Source: Actinomycetota bacterium
Lineage (GTDB): Bacteria; Actinomycetota; Thermoleophilia; Solirubrobacterales; Solirubrobacteraceae
DNA: 56,176 bases
Reading direction: 5' to 3'
Assembly: GCA_005888335.1 (NCBI GenBank)
Contig: VAWY01000133.1
Span: 1 to 56,176, forward strand
Shown: piece after piece, positions 17,346 through 26,010 of the stretch
How positions within the stretch are numbered: position 1 is the stretch's first letter
Layout of the letters: each line of letters starts with the position of its first letter
Translations under genes and position numbers: made by a program
Notes under the pieces: generated by a model
The model's database searches: none
The model's input: only the letters and a program-made list of their open reading frames with translations
What the model was told of the DNA's origin: nothing

Positions 17346-18433
17346 GGCGGCTGGTCCTCCTCGTGCTCATCGCCCTCGCGGCGCTCGCCGCCGCGCCGGC
17401 TGCGCGCGCCGCGGGCACGCGGTCCCCGATCCCGATGTTCGCCTACTACTACATCTGGTTCAACCCGAGCTCGTGGGATCGCGCCAAGCGCGACTACCCG
17501 CTGCTGGGGCGCTACTCGAGCGACGAGGAGCGCGTCATGCGCACCCACATCCGGTGGGCCAAGTCGGCGGGGATCAACGGCTTCCTCGTCAGCTGGAAGG
17601 ACACGCCCGTGCTCGACCAGCGGCTGGCCAAGCTGATGGCCGTCGCAAACTCGGAGCACTTCAAGCTCGGGATCGTCTACCAGGGGCTCGACTTCTTCCG
17701 CCGCCCGCGGCGGGCCCGCGACATCGCCGCCGACCTCGACTTCTTCATCCGCCGCTTCTCGCGTGACCCGAGCCTGCGGATCTACGCGAAGCCGCTGATC
17801 ATCTGGTCGGGGACGTGGGAGTTCTCGCCGCGCGAGGTCGCGTCGGTGACCCGCGGGCGGCGCTCGCGCCTGCTCATCCTGGCCTCCGAGCGCAACGCGG
17901 GCGAGTACCGTCGGCTGTCCGGCCTGGTCGACGGCGACGCCTACTACTGGTCGTCGGTCAACCCGCGGACGTTCCCCGATTACGCCGGCAAGCTCGACGA
18001 GCTCAGCGGCGCCGTGCATGCCCACCACGGGCTGTGGATCGCGCCGGCCGCGCCGGGCTTCGACGCGCGGCTCATCGGCGGCCACAAGATCGTCCCGCGC
18101 CGCCGCGGCGCGACGCTGCGCACCGAGCTCGACACCGCGTCACGGTCCAACCCCGACGCGCTCGGCCTGATCAGCTGGAACGAGTTCAGCGAGAACTCCC
18201 ACGTCGAGCCGAGCAAGCGCTTCGGGCGCAACGCCCTGCAGGTCCTGGCCGACGTCCGCGGCGCGAAGGCGCCCGCGGCCCCCGCCGACTCGAGCGACCC
18301 GGCCGCCACGCCGCCCACCCCGTCGGCCTCGAGCGGCGGCGTGCCGCTCGCCGCCGGCCTGGTCGGGCTGGTCGCCATCGCCCTGGCCATGGTCGCCTGG
18401 CGCTCGCGCCGGCGCCTGGAGCGCCAACCATGA
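17342..18433 (+). CDS. GH99/GH71-like secreted glycoside hydrolase, membrane anchored
   Basis: 363 residues. Signal peptide MRRLVLLVLIALAALAAAPAARA, then a (beta/alpha)8-type domain resembling glycoside hydrolase families 99 and 71: IPMFAYYYIWFNPSSW, the start typical of endo-alpha-mannosidase-like proteins, then AGINGFLVSWK, IYAKPLIIWSGTWEF and ISWNEFSENSHVEPS near the C-terminal end of the barrel (a WNEf.E.. motif). A Pro/Ser/Ala linker and a single C-terminal helix (AAGLVGLVAIALAMVAW) followed by Arg residues anchor it outside the membrane. It may trim the glycan made by the two upstream transferases. Start ATG overlaps the preceding TGA. Specificity is unknown. Confidence 0.82.
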   Translation: MRRLVLLVLIALAALAAAPAARAAGTRSPIPMFAYYYIWFNPSSWDRAKRDYPLLGRYSSDEERVMRTHIRWAKSAGINGFLVSWKDTPVLDQRLAKLMAVANSEHFKLGIVYQGLDFFRRPRRARDIAADLDFFIRRFSRDPSLRIYAKPLIIWSGTWEFSPREVASVTRGRRSRLLILASERNAGEYRRLSGLVDGDAYYWSSVNPRTFPDYAGKLDELSGAVHAHHGLWIAPAAPGFDARLIGGHKIVPRRRGATLRTELDTASRSNPDALGLISWNEFSENSHVEPSKRFGRNALQVLADVRGAKAPAAPADSSDPAATPPTPSASSGGVPLAAGLVGLVAIALAMVAWRSRRRLERQP

Positions 18434-18504
18434 ACGTCAACCACGACATCCCCAGTACTCGCGCGCATGGACGTGCGCGTCCCATCCCGATGGTGAGGTC
18501 CTTC

Positions 18505-19878
18505 ATGTCTCTTCGCCCTGCTCTCCTCGCGGCGACCGCCGGATGCGTGCTCGCCGCCGTCACTGCGCCGGCGGCGTTCGCCGGTAGCGCGAGCGTCACC
18601 GCGACCCGGCTGTCGTACACCGCCTCGCCGGGAGAGACCAACAACGTGACGATCTCGCTCAGCGGCTCGGACTACACGATCTCCGACTCCGGCGCGTCGG
18701 TCGCCGCCGGGCCCGGCTGCACCGCGGCCGGCGGGAAGGCCACCTGCCCGGCGAGCGCGATCAACCTGCTGATCGTCGACACCGGTGACCTGGACGACAC
18801 GGTGACGAACACCACCGGGACCGCGTCGCGGATCTCCGGCGGCGCGGGGAACGACCACCTCGTCGGCGGCAGCGGCAACGACCAGCTGACCGGCAACGCG
18901 GGCGTCGACACGCTGGACGGCGGCGGCGGCGACGACCGGATCGTGGCCAAGGGCGACGTCTCGGACCTGGTGACCTGCGGCGCGGGCAACGATGACGCCG
19001 TCGCGGACACGGTCGACCGCGTCGCGGCCGACTGCGAGACGATCAACGGCGCGCCCAACCCGGCGGCCACGCCGGCCCCGGCTCCCGCCCCGGCGCCGGC
19101 GCCGAGCGGGTCGTCCTCGGCCGCGCCCACGACCACCGTGACGCAGCCCACCGGCGGCAGCCCCGTCGCGCCCGCGGGCGTCGACGCCCCCGCGGCCGCG
19201 CCGTGCGCGCCCGCGCGGATCGCCACGATCGCCACGCTGTTCGGCACCGTCGGCGGCGACACCATCGGCGGCACGCCCGCCGGCGACAGCATCTACGGCC
19301 TCGCCGGCAACGACAACCTCGGCGGCCTGCAGGGTGACGACTGCCTGTTCGGCGGCGCCGGCGACGACGCGCTGTCCGGCGACGACGGCGTCGACCTGCT
19401 CCACGGCGACGACGGCAACGACGTCCTGCGCGGCGGCACCGGCGCCGACCAGGTCTACGGCGACGCGGGCAACGACCGCCTCGTCGGCGGGCTGAGCGGC
19501 GACCGGCTGTCGGGCGGCGCGGGCAACGACCGCGTGAGCGGCGGCAGCGGCGCCGACGTGCTGTTCGGCGGCGACGGCAAGGACATCCTGCTCGGCGGCC
19601 TGGGCAACGACAAGCTGTCCGGCGGCGCCGGCAACGACAAGCTGTCCGGCGGGGCCGGCAACGACGTGCTCGACGGCGGCGCGGGCAACGACGTGCTCCG
19701 CGCCGGACAAGGCGTCAACGTCGTGCTCGGCGGGGCGGGCAACGACACCATCGACGTGCGCAACGGGAAGCGCGACCGCGTCAGCTGCGGGGCTGGGCGG
19801 GACGTCGTCAAGGCAGACAGGATCGACCGCGTGACCGCCTGCGAGCGGGTGCTGCGGCCGCGAGGAGGAAAGCGATGA
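18505..19878 (+). CDS. Secreted RTX-type calcium-binding repeat protein
   Basis: 457 residues. I choose the ATG at 18505 because GAGG sits six bases upstream and it gives a clean signal peptide (MSLRPALLAATAGCVLAAVTAPAAFA); an ATG at 18430 overlapping the previous stop is possible. The mature protein has a short beta-rich start, a first block of GGxGxDxLx nonapeptides (about residues 110-140), a Pro/Ala linker (PAPAPAPAPAPSG), and a second block of some 17 nonapeptides (about 245-430), each binding Ca2+ in a parallel beta roll. It lacks a protease, lipase or toxin domain, so it is probably a structural or adhesive exoprotein. No type I secretion genes are adjacent, and it has a Sec signal, unlike classical RTX toxins. 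Confidence 0.88.
   Translation: MSLRPALLAATAGCVLAAVTAPAAFAGSASVTATRLSYTASPGETNNVTISLSGSDYTISDSGASVAAGPGCTAAGGKATCPASAINLLIVDTGDLDDTVTNTTGTASRISGGAGNDHLVGGSGNDQLTGNAGVDTLDGGGGDDRIVAKGDVSDLVTCGAGNDDAVADTVDRVAADCETINGAPNPAATPAPAPAPAPAPSGSSSAAPTTTVTQPTGGSPVAPAGVDAPAAAPCAPARIATIATLFGTVGGDTIGGTPAGDSIYGLAGNDNLGGLQGDDCLFGGAGDDALSGDDGVDLLHGDDGNDVLRGGTGADQVYGDAGNDRLVGGLSGDRLSGGAGNDRVSGGSGADVLFGGDGKDILLGGLGNDKLSGGAGNDKLSGGAGNDVLDGGAGNDVLRAGQGVNVVLGGAGNDTIDVRNGKRDRVSCGAGRDVVKADRIDRVTACERVLRPRGGKR
19251..19760 (+). repeat. RTX nonapeptide-coding repeat tract
   Basis: About 27-bp units coding GGxGxDxLx recur throughout this tract, most alike between 19590 and 19700 where GGCGCCGGCAACGAC-like blocks repeat. 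The repetition follows the protein repeat and needs no other explanation. Confidence 0.8.
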
Positions 19879-21500
19879 ACGAACGCCGATCGCACGGCCG
19901 CGGGGCGCTTGCCACCGCGGTCGCGTGCACGCTGGTCGCGCTCGGCCCCGCCGCCGGGGCCGCGCGCGCCGCGCCCTTCCAGCCGTTGCTGGCTCCGACG
20001 GTCGCGTTCGACTTCTCGCCGGCGCATCCACGCGTGGGCGACAACGTGACCTTCACATCGACGTCCACCGACGTGGGGGCCACCATCACAAGCGAGGACT
20101 GGGACTTCAACCACGACGGCGCGACCGACGCGAGCGGACACGTCGCCCACCACACCTTCAACGCGGCCGGCAGCTTCATCGTCACCCTGACGGTGACCAA
20201 CGACGCCACGCCGACGCCGGAGTCCAACAGCGCCCCGCGGACGGTCACCGTCGCGGCCAACCAGCCGCCGGTCGCCTCGTTCACCTTCACGCCGGGCGCG
20301 CCGCTGGTCGGCGCCACCGTGACGTTCAAGTCGACGTCCACCGACTCCGACGGGACGATCGTGTCGCAGGCCTGGGACCTCGACAACGACGGCCAGTTCA
20401 ACGACGGCACCGGCTTGACGGCCACGACGGCGTTCACGACGCCGGGCCCGCATGTCGTGCGCCTCGAGGTCACCGACGACCTCGGCGCGACGAACATCAG
20501 CTCGATCAACGTCAACGTCAACCAGCCGCCGACGGCGTCCTACACGTACAAGCCCGACAAGCCGGTCGAGGGTGACACCGTCACGTTCACGTCCGCGGCG
20601 ACGGACCCGGACGGGACGATCGCCCGCACGCAGTGGGACCTCGACGGCGACGGCGCGTTCAACGACGCGACCGGGGCGACGGCCACCAAGACGTTCTCGG
20701 CGCCGGGCACGTTCGACGTCGGCCTGCGGGTCACCGACGACCGCGGGGCGGTGGCCACCACCAAGGGCACGATCTCGGTGATCGCCAACAACCGCCCGAC
20801 GGCGGCGTTCACCTACGCGCCGGGCACACTCAACGCCGGGGACACGGTCACCTTCACGTCGAGCGCCAAGGACAGCGACGGCTCGATCGCGGCGCAGGAC
20901 TGGGACCTCAACGGTGACGGCGTGTTCGACGACGCGCACGGGGCGACGGCGAAGCGCACGTTCGACGCGGGCGCGCATCGCGTGAGCCTCAAGGTCACCG
21001 ACGACCGCGGGGCGACGGACATCGCGTTCCAGACGATCACGGTCAGCGGCTCGGGGACGGACTCGACCCAGTCGTCGGCCTCGCCGAACACGTTCATCTC
21101 ACCCGGGCCGACCGGAGCGCCCGCGCCGCACAACGGCCCGTCGGTGATGAGCCCGTTCCCGATCGTCTCGCTGCGCGGCCGGCTCGTGCGCGGCGGCGCG
21201 ATCATAACGGCGCTGCAGGTCCTCCAGATGCCGCGCAACGCGCGCGTCGAGGTCCGCTGCAGCGGGCGCGGCTGCCCGTTCCGCCGCAGCGTGCGCAGCG
21301 CTGGCACCCGACACCGCACGCTGCGCTTCCGGGCGGCCGAACGCCGGCTGCGTGCGGGCGTGGTCATCTCGGTGCTGATCACGAGGCCCGGTCAGATCGG
21401 CAAGTACACGAGCTTCAAGATCCGGCGGTCGGGCACGCCCCTGCGCAAGGACCGGTGCCTGCTGCCGGGGGCTCGGCTGCCGACGAGGTGCTCGACGTGA
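19875..21500 (+). CDS. Secreted protein with four PKD domains
   Basis: 541 residues. Signal peptide (about residues 1-32, ending GAARA) then four PKD beta-sandwich domains of 80-85 residues. Each has the order FxFxPxxPxxGdxVTFtS, a Dxxxx(W)D(L/F)(N/D)xDG strand, and an F..G.h.V.L.VTDd.G strand: starts near VAFDFSPAH, VASFTFTPG, TASYTYKPD and TAAFTYAPG. PKD domains serve adhesion or spacing on surface proteins. A C-terminal basic region of about 120 residues (GRLVRGGAIITALQV, RVEVRCSGRGCPFRRS) with two cysteines resembles a domain frequent in secreted proteins of this lineage. ATG overlaps the RTX stop (ATGA). No enzyme domain; an adhesin or matrix protein is the best guess. Confidence 0.9.
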   Translation: MNERRSHGRGALATAVACTLVALGPAAGAARAAPFQPLLAPTVAFDFSPAHPRVGDNVTFTSTSTDVGATITSEDWDFNHDGATDASGHVAHHTFNAAGSFIVTLTVTNDATPTPESNSAPRTVTVAANQPPVASFTFTPGAPLVGATVTFKSTSTDSDGTIVSQAWDLDNDGQFNDGTGLTATTAFTTPGPHVVRLEVTDDLGATNISSINVNVNQPPTASYTYKPDKPVEGDTVTFTSAATDPDGTIARTQWDLDGDGAFNDATGATATKTFSAPGTFDVGLRVTDDRGAVATTKGTISVIANNRPTAAFTYAPGTLNAGDTVTFTSSAKDSDGSIAAQDWDLNGDGVFDDAHGATAKRTFDAGAHRVSLKVTDDRGATDIAFQTITVSGSGTDSTQSSASPNTFISPGPTGAPAPHNGPSVMSPFPIVSLRGRLVRGGAIITALQVLQMPRNARVEVRCSGRGCPFRRSVRSAGTRHRTLRFRAAERRLRAGVVISVLITRPGQIGKYTSFKIRRSGTPLRKDRCLLPGARLPTRCST

Positions 21501-22054
21501 CCGCACGCGACGAGATCGGCGCGCTGGTCATCGCCGTCGCGCTCGGCGGGGTCGTCTTCGCGGTGCAGCAGTCGTCGCAGTCGCCGTCGACCGTGCACGG
21601 CTTCCAGCCGGCGCCGGCCACCGCCTCGGGGCCGGCGTCGGGGGCGGACGCCAAGCCGCTGCCGGCGCCGAACGCTTCGGTCGCGGTGGCCAAGGCTCCC
21701 GCGGCCGACGCGAAGCCCCGCCGCGCGCGCCGGCACCGCGCCAAGGTCCGCCGCCGGCCCGCCCCGGCCCGGCGCGCGCAGCCGGCATCGCCGGTGCGCG
21801 CGGCGCCGGCCGCGCCGGTCGTCCGCCGGACGCCGGTGGTGCGCCCGGTCGTGAGCACGCCGCGGCCCGCCCCGCGCGTCGTGCGTCCCGTCGTGCGTCC
21901 CGTCGTCCGTCCCGTCGTCCGTCCCGTCGTGCGGCCCGCCCCGCGGCCGGCCCCGCGGCCGGCGCCGCGACCCCGTCCCACCCCGCGGCCCGCGCCGCGG
22001 CGCCCGCAGCCGTCGAACAGCGGCGGGGGCGTGAGCTTCGTCGACACCGGCTGA
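21497..22054 (+). CDS. Membrane-anchored Pro/Arg/Val-rich repeat protein
   Basis: 185 residues with no recognised fold. One N-terminal hydrophobic segment (EIGALVIAVALGGVVFAVQQ) probably anchors it with the rest outside. The remainder is low-complexity: Ala/Pro/Lys/Arg-rich, with five consecutive VVRP units and then several APRP units, ending in a Gly/Ser stretch. The composition, basic and proline-rich, resembles wall-spanning or polyanion-binding linkers. The start GTG overlaps the stop of the PKD gene (GTGA), so it belongs to the same transcript. Both strands are open here because of the repeat, but only the plus frame is coupled to its neighbours. Possibly a linker tethering the PKD or RTX proteins; that is speculation. 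Confidence 0.7.
   Translation: MTARDEIGALVIAVALGGVVFAVQQSSQSPSTVHGFQPAPATASGPASGADAKPLPAPNASVAVAKAPAADAKPRRARRHRAKVRRRPAPARRAQPASPVRAAPAAPVVRRTPVVRPVVSTPRPAPRVVRPVVRPVVRPVVRPVVRPAPRPAPRPAPRPRPTPRPAPRRPQPSNSGGGVSFVDTG
21878..21937 (+). repeat. Five tandem 12-bp units coding VVRP
   Basis: GTCGT(G/C)CGTCCC repeats five times without gaps (21878, 21890, 21902, 21914, 21926; the last unit differs at one base). A likely site of slippage and length variation. Confidence 0.85.
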
Positions 22055-22067
22055 TGTGGATCTGATC

Positions 22068-23546
22068 ATGATCGTGCGCTCCCAGCACATGACCGACCTC
22101 GCGCAAGGCGCACGTGGCCTCGTCCACGCCGTCGTCGAGGTCGGCGCGTTGATCGCCGTCCTCGCCGCCCTCGGCGCGGGGGCGGCGCCGGCGCGCGCCG
22201 CCGACCCGGTCATCGCCGCCGCGGGCGACATCGCCTGCGGGCCGGCCGAGACCGGCGTGTTCCCCTGCCAGCAGGCCGCGACAAGCGACCTGCTCATGTT
22301 CATCCACCCCGACGCGGTCCTCACCCTGGGCGACCAGCAGTACAACTCCGGCTCGCTCGCCGACTACAACGGCTTCTACAACCCGACCTGGGGCCGCCTG
22401 AAGGCGATCACGCATCCGGTCATCGGCAACCACGAGTACGGGTCGCCGAGCGCGGGCGGCTACTTCGACTACTACAACGGCCCCGGGCGCAGCCTCGGGG
22501 TCGCCGGCGCGCGCCCCAACGGCTATTACAGCTTCGACGTCGGCACGTGGCACCTGATCGCCCTGAACAGCAACTGCGCAAGGGTGCCCGGCGGGTGCGG
22601 CGCCGGCTCGCCGCAGGAGCGCTGGCTGCGCGCGGACCTCGCCGCGCACCCGGCGACCTGCACGCTCGCCTTCGAGCACCACCCGCGGTGGGCCTCCGAC
22701 AACGGCGCCTTCACCACGCCCGACGTCCAGCCGCTGCTGCAGGCGCTCTACGACGCACGCGTCTCGATCCTGCTCACGGGCCACGACCACCTCTACGAGC
22801 GCTACGCGCCGTCGGCGCCCGACCAGAGCATCGACCGCGAGCGCGGCGTGCAGGAGTTCATCGTCGGCACCGGCGGCCGTGACCTCTCGGGGATCGGCCA
22901 GATCCAGCCCAACAGCGAGGTGCGCAACAACCGGACCTTCGGGGTCCTCAAGCTCACCCTGCATCCGGGCTCGTACGACTGGCAGTTCATGCCGATCAGC
23001 GGCCAGACGTTCACCGACTTCGGCTCGCGGGCCTGCGCGGGCACTCCACCGGCCCCGCCGCCCGCGCCGGCCCCGAGCCCAAGCCCGAATCCGTCGCCGT
23101 CACCCTCACCGTCGCCGCCTCCCACGCCGGCGCCGACCCCGCCCTCCGCCGTGCCCCCGCCGCTCGTCGCCACCCCGCCGGTCACCGGGCCGGAGGCCGG
23201 CGAGGACCCCGGTGTGCCGGACAAGAGCGGGCTCGTGCCGACGCAGATCACCGTCGCGTCGGCGACGATCAGCGGCCGGCGGATGGTCATCAGCGGCCGC
23301 CTGACGACCGGCGCCTCGGCCTCCCGCCTGCGCGTGACCGTCACGCGCCGGACGAGGCGCGGCACGATCCGGGTGGCGACTCGCGTGCGCGGCGACCGCG
23401 GCGGCAGCTGGCGCGCGGTCGTGCGGCTCCCGCGGACGGCGGCGGGCCTGACGAAGTTCCGCGTCGCGCTGCGCTACCTGGGCGAGAGCGGCTACGCACC
23501 CGCTCAGGTGGGCGTCATCGCCCGCGCAAGGCGAGGGAGCCGGTGA
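22068..23546 (+). CDS. Secreted calcineurin-like metallophosphoesterase
   Basis: About 492 residues. The five metal-binding blocks of calcineurin-like phosphoesterases are in order: AAAGDIACG, LGDQQY (the GDxxY of purple acid phosphatases), GNHEYG, EHHPRW and GHDHLYERY. Length and order resemble purple acid phosphatase-like enzymes that release phosphate outside the cell. A hydrophobic segment (VGALIAVLAALGAGAAPARA) is the signal peptide. A Pro/Ser linker (SPSPSPSPPPTPAP) precedes a C-terminal basic beta-rich domain of about 110 residues (TQITVASATISGRRMVISG). The start is uncertain among GTG 22056, ATG 22068 and ATG 22089; the last gives the best signal peptide. Follows the VVRP gene almost directly and probably shares its transcript. 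Confidence 0.88.
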   Translation: MIVRSQHMTDLAQGARGLVHAVVEVGALIAVLAALGAGAAPARAADPVIAAAGDIACGPAETGVFPCQQAATSDLLMFIHPDAVLTLGDQQYNSGSLADYNGFYNPTWGRLKAITHPVIGNHEYGSPSAGGYFDYYNGPGRSLGVAGARPNGYYSFDVGTWHLIALNSNCARVPGGCGAGSPQERWLRADLAAHPATCTLAFEHHPRWASDNGAFTTPDVQPLLQALYDARVSILLTGHDHLYERYAPSAPDQSIDRERGVQEFIVGTGGRDLSGIGQIQPNSEVRNNRTFGVLKLTLHPGSYDWQFMPISGQTFTDFGSRACAGTPPAPPPAPAPSPSPNPSPSPSPSPPPTPAPTPPSAVPPPLVATPPVTGPEAGEDPGVPDKSGLVPTQITVASATISGRRMVISGRLTTGASASRLRVTVTRRTRRGTIRVATRVRGDRGGSWRAVVRLPRTAAGLTKFRVALRYLGESGYAPAQVGVIARARRGSR

Positions 23547-23712
23547 GGCCGCCCCGCCGCTCCGGTGGCCCCTGCGGGCCGACACGCACGATTCGTCACG
23601 TGGCGCCCCGGTGCCGCGGCTGCCCCGGCGCCCCGCCGCCGGTGCGCCGCCCGTGCCGGGGCGAGCGCCCGCGCCCCCGCCCGCGCCGCGCGTTGTAGGG
23701 GACGGGTCACGC

Positions 23713-23764
23713 ATCACACAACGTTCGTGATCAAGCGCACCGTCACCCGGTGATCGCGGTCACC
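23713..23764. promoter_or_regulatory. Inverted-repeat cluster upstream of the secreted protein gene
   Basis: ATCAC-(9)-GTGAT (23713-23731) and TCACC-C-GGTGA (23743-23753), followed by a further TCACC at 23760, lie before the ATG at 23787. Three to five related half-sites suggest an operator. The rest of the 240-bp gap (23547-23786) is GC-rich with nothing else recognisable. Confidence 0.35.
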
Positions 23765-23786
23765 GACGCGCGCCCGCGGCGCGTGG

Positions 23787-24656
23787 ATGCTCCGTCACAT
23801 GCCCGCCCGCGCTCGCCCTCCCGTCTCGTCGCGCCGCAACCGCCGCGCCGTCGCCACCGTCGCCGTCGCAGCAGCCGCTCTCGCCGCCGTCCCCGGCGTC
23901 GCGTCGGCCGCCATCCACGTCGAGAACGCGAAGTCGCTCAAGGCCACGCAGGGCGTGCTGTTCGACCATCAGCGCGTCGTCGCCTTCGACGAGGCCGGCG
24001 CGTGCAACGCGGGCACGTACACGATCACCGTCGCCTGGGGCGACGGCACCACGTCGCCCGGCGCGGTCGTCAAGGCGCTGCAGTCCGCGCCGGGCACGTG
24101 CAGCTACGAGGCCGAGGGCTCGCACGCCTACGCGCAGTCCGGCAATTTCACGGTCACCGTGACGATCTGCCACCCGCCCGAGTGCGTCACGACCCCCGTC
24201 GGCGGGCAGGCGAACGTCGCCGCCGCTGCGAGCACCACGACGGCGCCGCCTGAGCCCGCCGCTGCCGCGGTGCCCGAGGCCGCGCCGGCGCCCGCCGACC
24301 AGCCCGCCGCGGCGCCGCCCGCGGCGGCGCCCGTCGCGACGCCGACGCTGCGCGTCCTCGGCCCGGTGACGCTCAGCCGGCTGCGCCACGGCGGCCTGCG
24401 GCTGCGCCTCTCCGCGGGCGCCGTCACCGCCCGCACGCTGACCGTGCTGCTCGCCGACCCGGCGACCGGCCGGACGCTCGGCCGCGCCCGCGTCCACGCC
24501 GACACCCGCGGCGCCGCGGCGGGCGCCGACACCACGCTGCGCGTGCGCTTCCCGCGCAAGGCCCTGCGGCACCTCCGCCACGGGCACCGCTACGGCCTCG
24601 TCATCCCGCGCGGCGCGGGCCTGCCGAGCCTGGCGACCGCCTTCCGGGTCGCCTGA
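23787..24656 (+). CDS. Secreted protein with PKD-like domain, unknown role
   Basis: 289 residues. A signal peptide follows an Arg-rich start (RRAVATVAVAAAALAAVPGVASA). The first domain contains YTITVAWGDGTTSPG and an HAYAQSGNFTVTVTI strand, the pattern of a PKD-like domain (WGDG..., H.Y...G.ytVtvt). Cysteine pairs (GACN, GTCSY, ICHPPEC) suggest disulfides. An Ala/Pro linker of about 45 residues leads to a C-terminal basic domain of about 100 residues (RLRHGGLRLRLSAGAV, HLRHGHRYGLVIPRG) similar in style to the ends of neighbouring secreted proteins. ATG at 23787 or 23799 could start it. Converges with the ABC transporter operon over a strong terminator. Role unknown; perhaps a surface component with the upstream proteins. 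Confidence 0.7.
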   Translation: MLRHMPARARPPVSSRRNRRAVATVAVAAAALAAVPGVASAAIHVENAKSLKATQGVLFDHQRVVAFDEAGACNAGTYTITVAWGDGTTSPGAVVKALQSAPGTCSYEAEGSHAYAQSGNFTVTVTICHPPECVTTPVGGQANVAAAASTTTAPPEPAAAAVPEAAPAPADQPAAAPPAAAPVATPTLRVLGPVTLSRLRHGGLRLRLSAGAVTARTLTVLLADPATGRTLGRARVHADTRGAAAGADTTLRVRFPRKALRHLRHGHRYGLVIPRGAGLPSLATAFRVA

Positions 24657-24673
24657 CAGCGCACGAGCAGATC

Positions 24674-24706
24674 GGCGGCGGCGGGGCGCGACGCCCCGCC
24701 GCCGCC
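24674..24706. terminator. Bidirectional terminator hairpin
   Basis: A perfect 15-bp GC-rich stem (arms 24674-24688 and 24692-24706) with a CGA loop sits between two convergent genes. No T-run on either side, as is common in high-GC actinobacteria. Confidence 0.75.
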
Positions 24707-24711
24707 GCAGC

Positions 24712-26010
24712 TCACGTCCCCGCGGGGATGCCGTTGGCCGGTGCCGCCGCCTGGGACTTCGTGTAGGGCTTGATCGCGCCGCTGCCGTCGTCGGTGGTCA
24801 TCGGCTGACCCTCGAGGACGATCGTCCCGTTCTTGATCTTGCCGATCTGCACCCCGGTGTAGCCGGCGTGCGAGTCCTTGCTGAAGCGGAACGGCACGAG
24901 GCCCGGCCCCGGCTGCAGCCCGCCCTCGACGGCGCTGACGATGCTCTGCCGGGTCGGGCTCTTGCCCGCCTTCTGCAGCGCCTGGGCGAACGTGTAGCCG
25001 ACCGCCATGCCGTACTCGACGTTGCCGTCGAAGGGCAGCTTCGGGATGTACTTGGCGTGGATCTTCTTGAACAGCTTGACCCAGCTGTTCGACGCCTCGC
25101 CGGTCGGCGGCAGGTAGCCGGCCGTGATGATTCCGTCGATCAGCGAGGCCCCGGCCTTGCCCTTCGAGAACGCCTTGAGCAGCCCGGCCAGCGTCGTCGG
25201 GTCACCGCCGACGTTGCTCACCGCGATCTGCGGATGGAAGCCCAGCTTGAGGCCGGCCAGCTCGACGAGCGCGGTGTACGCCGGGATGGTCATCATCGCG
25301 ATGACGTCCGCGCCCGACGCCTTGATCTTGGCCATCTGCGGGCCGATGTTCGTGTCGCCGGGCTCGTAGGTCTGGCGCGTGACGACCTGGCTCTTGAGGT
25401 ACTGGTCGAAGCCCTTGGCCCCGTCCTGGCCGAAGTCGTCGTTCTGGGTGAAGTAGGCGACCTTCTTGCCCTTGAAGTGCTGGGCGATGTACTGCCCCAG
25501 GATCTTGCCCTCGACGAGGTAGTCGGTCTGCCACCCGAACGTCTCGGGATGCTTGGAGGGTTCGTCCCAGCACAGGCAGCCCGAGGCGACGAACAGGTCG
25601 GGCACCTTCGAGGCGTTGAGGAAGTCGACGACCTTGGTGTGCGTCGGCGTCCCCAGCCCGTTGAGCATCGCGAAGATCTTGTCCTGCAGCGTCAGCTGCC
25701 GGGTCACCTTGACCGTGTTCGTCGGGTTGTAGCCGTCGTCGCGGGCGATGATCTTGAGCTTGCGGCCGTTGACGCCGCCGGCGGCGTTGATGAACTTGAA
25801 GTACGCGTCGATCGCCCGCGGGATCTCGCTGTAGCCGGGCGCCGCCGGGCCGGTGAGCGGGAAGTGGCCGCCGACCGTCACCGACGTCTTCGTGACGCCC
25901 GGCGCGGACGAGCCTCCGCCCCCGCCGCCCGACGAGCCGCACGCGGCCACGCCGATGACCAGCGCGGCGACCAGGCAGGCCGCCCCGAGGGGTCTGGTGA
26001 ACAGCCTCAT
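24712..26010 (-). CDS. ABC transporter substrate-binding lipoprotein (LivJ-type)
   Basis: 432 residues. Signal peptide with lipobox VAACGSS (Cys24) and a Gly/Ser spacer, so a surface lipoprotein. The mature part is a type I periplasmic-binding fold of the leucine/amide family (VTVGGHFPLTGPAAPGYSEI, GVNGRKLKIIARDDGYNP, KKVAYFTQNDDFGQDGAKG). The binding pocket cannot be assigned; family ligands include branched-chain amino acids, amides, urea and aromatic acids. GGAGGAG lies nine bases before the ATG, which overlaps the permease stop (ATGA). Last gene of an eight-gene minus-strand operon. The oxidase upstream in the operon suggests an amine or its oxidation product as ligand, an inference. Confidence 0.92.
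   Translation of the reverse strand: MRLFTRPLGAACLVAALVIGVAACGSSGGGGGGSSAPGVTKTSVTVGGHFPLTGPAAPGYSEIPRAIDAYFKFINAAGGVNGRKLKIIARDDGYNPTNTVKVTRQLTLQDKIFAMLNGLGTPTHTKVVDFLNASKVPDLFVASGCLCWDEPSKHPETFGWQTDYLVEGKILGQYIAQHFKGKKVAYFTQNDDFGQDGAKGFDQYLKSQVVTRQTYEPGDTNIGPQMAKIKASGADVIAMMTIPAYTALVELAGLKLGFHPQIAVSNVGGDPTTLAGLLKAFSKGKAGASLIDGIITAGYLPPTGEASNSWVKLFKKIHAKYIPKLPFDGNVEYGMAVGYTFAQALQKAGKSPTRQSIVSAVEGGLQPGPGLVPFRFSKDSHAGYTGVQIGKIKNGTIVLEGQPMTTDDGSGAIKPYTKSQAAAPANGIPAGT

Noticed and set aside
19251..19760. Possible CRISPR-like or satellite repeat
   Set aside because: Period follows RTX codons (27 bp, no unique spacers), so it is protein repeat only.
18505..19878. RTX toxin with type I secretion
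   Set aside because: It has a Sec signal peptide, no toxin domain and no adjacent secretion genes.
21415..22047. Minus-strand frame with repeated TGRT units
   Set aside because: It is the complement of the VVRP repeat; no signal, start context or neighbour coupling, while the plus frame overlaps the PKD stop.
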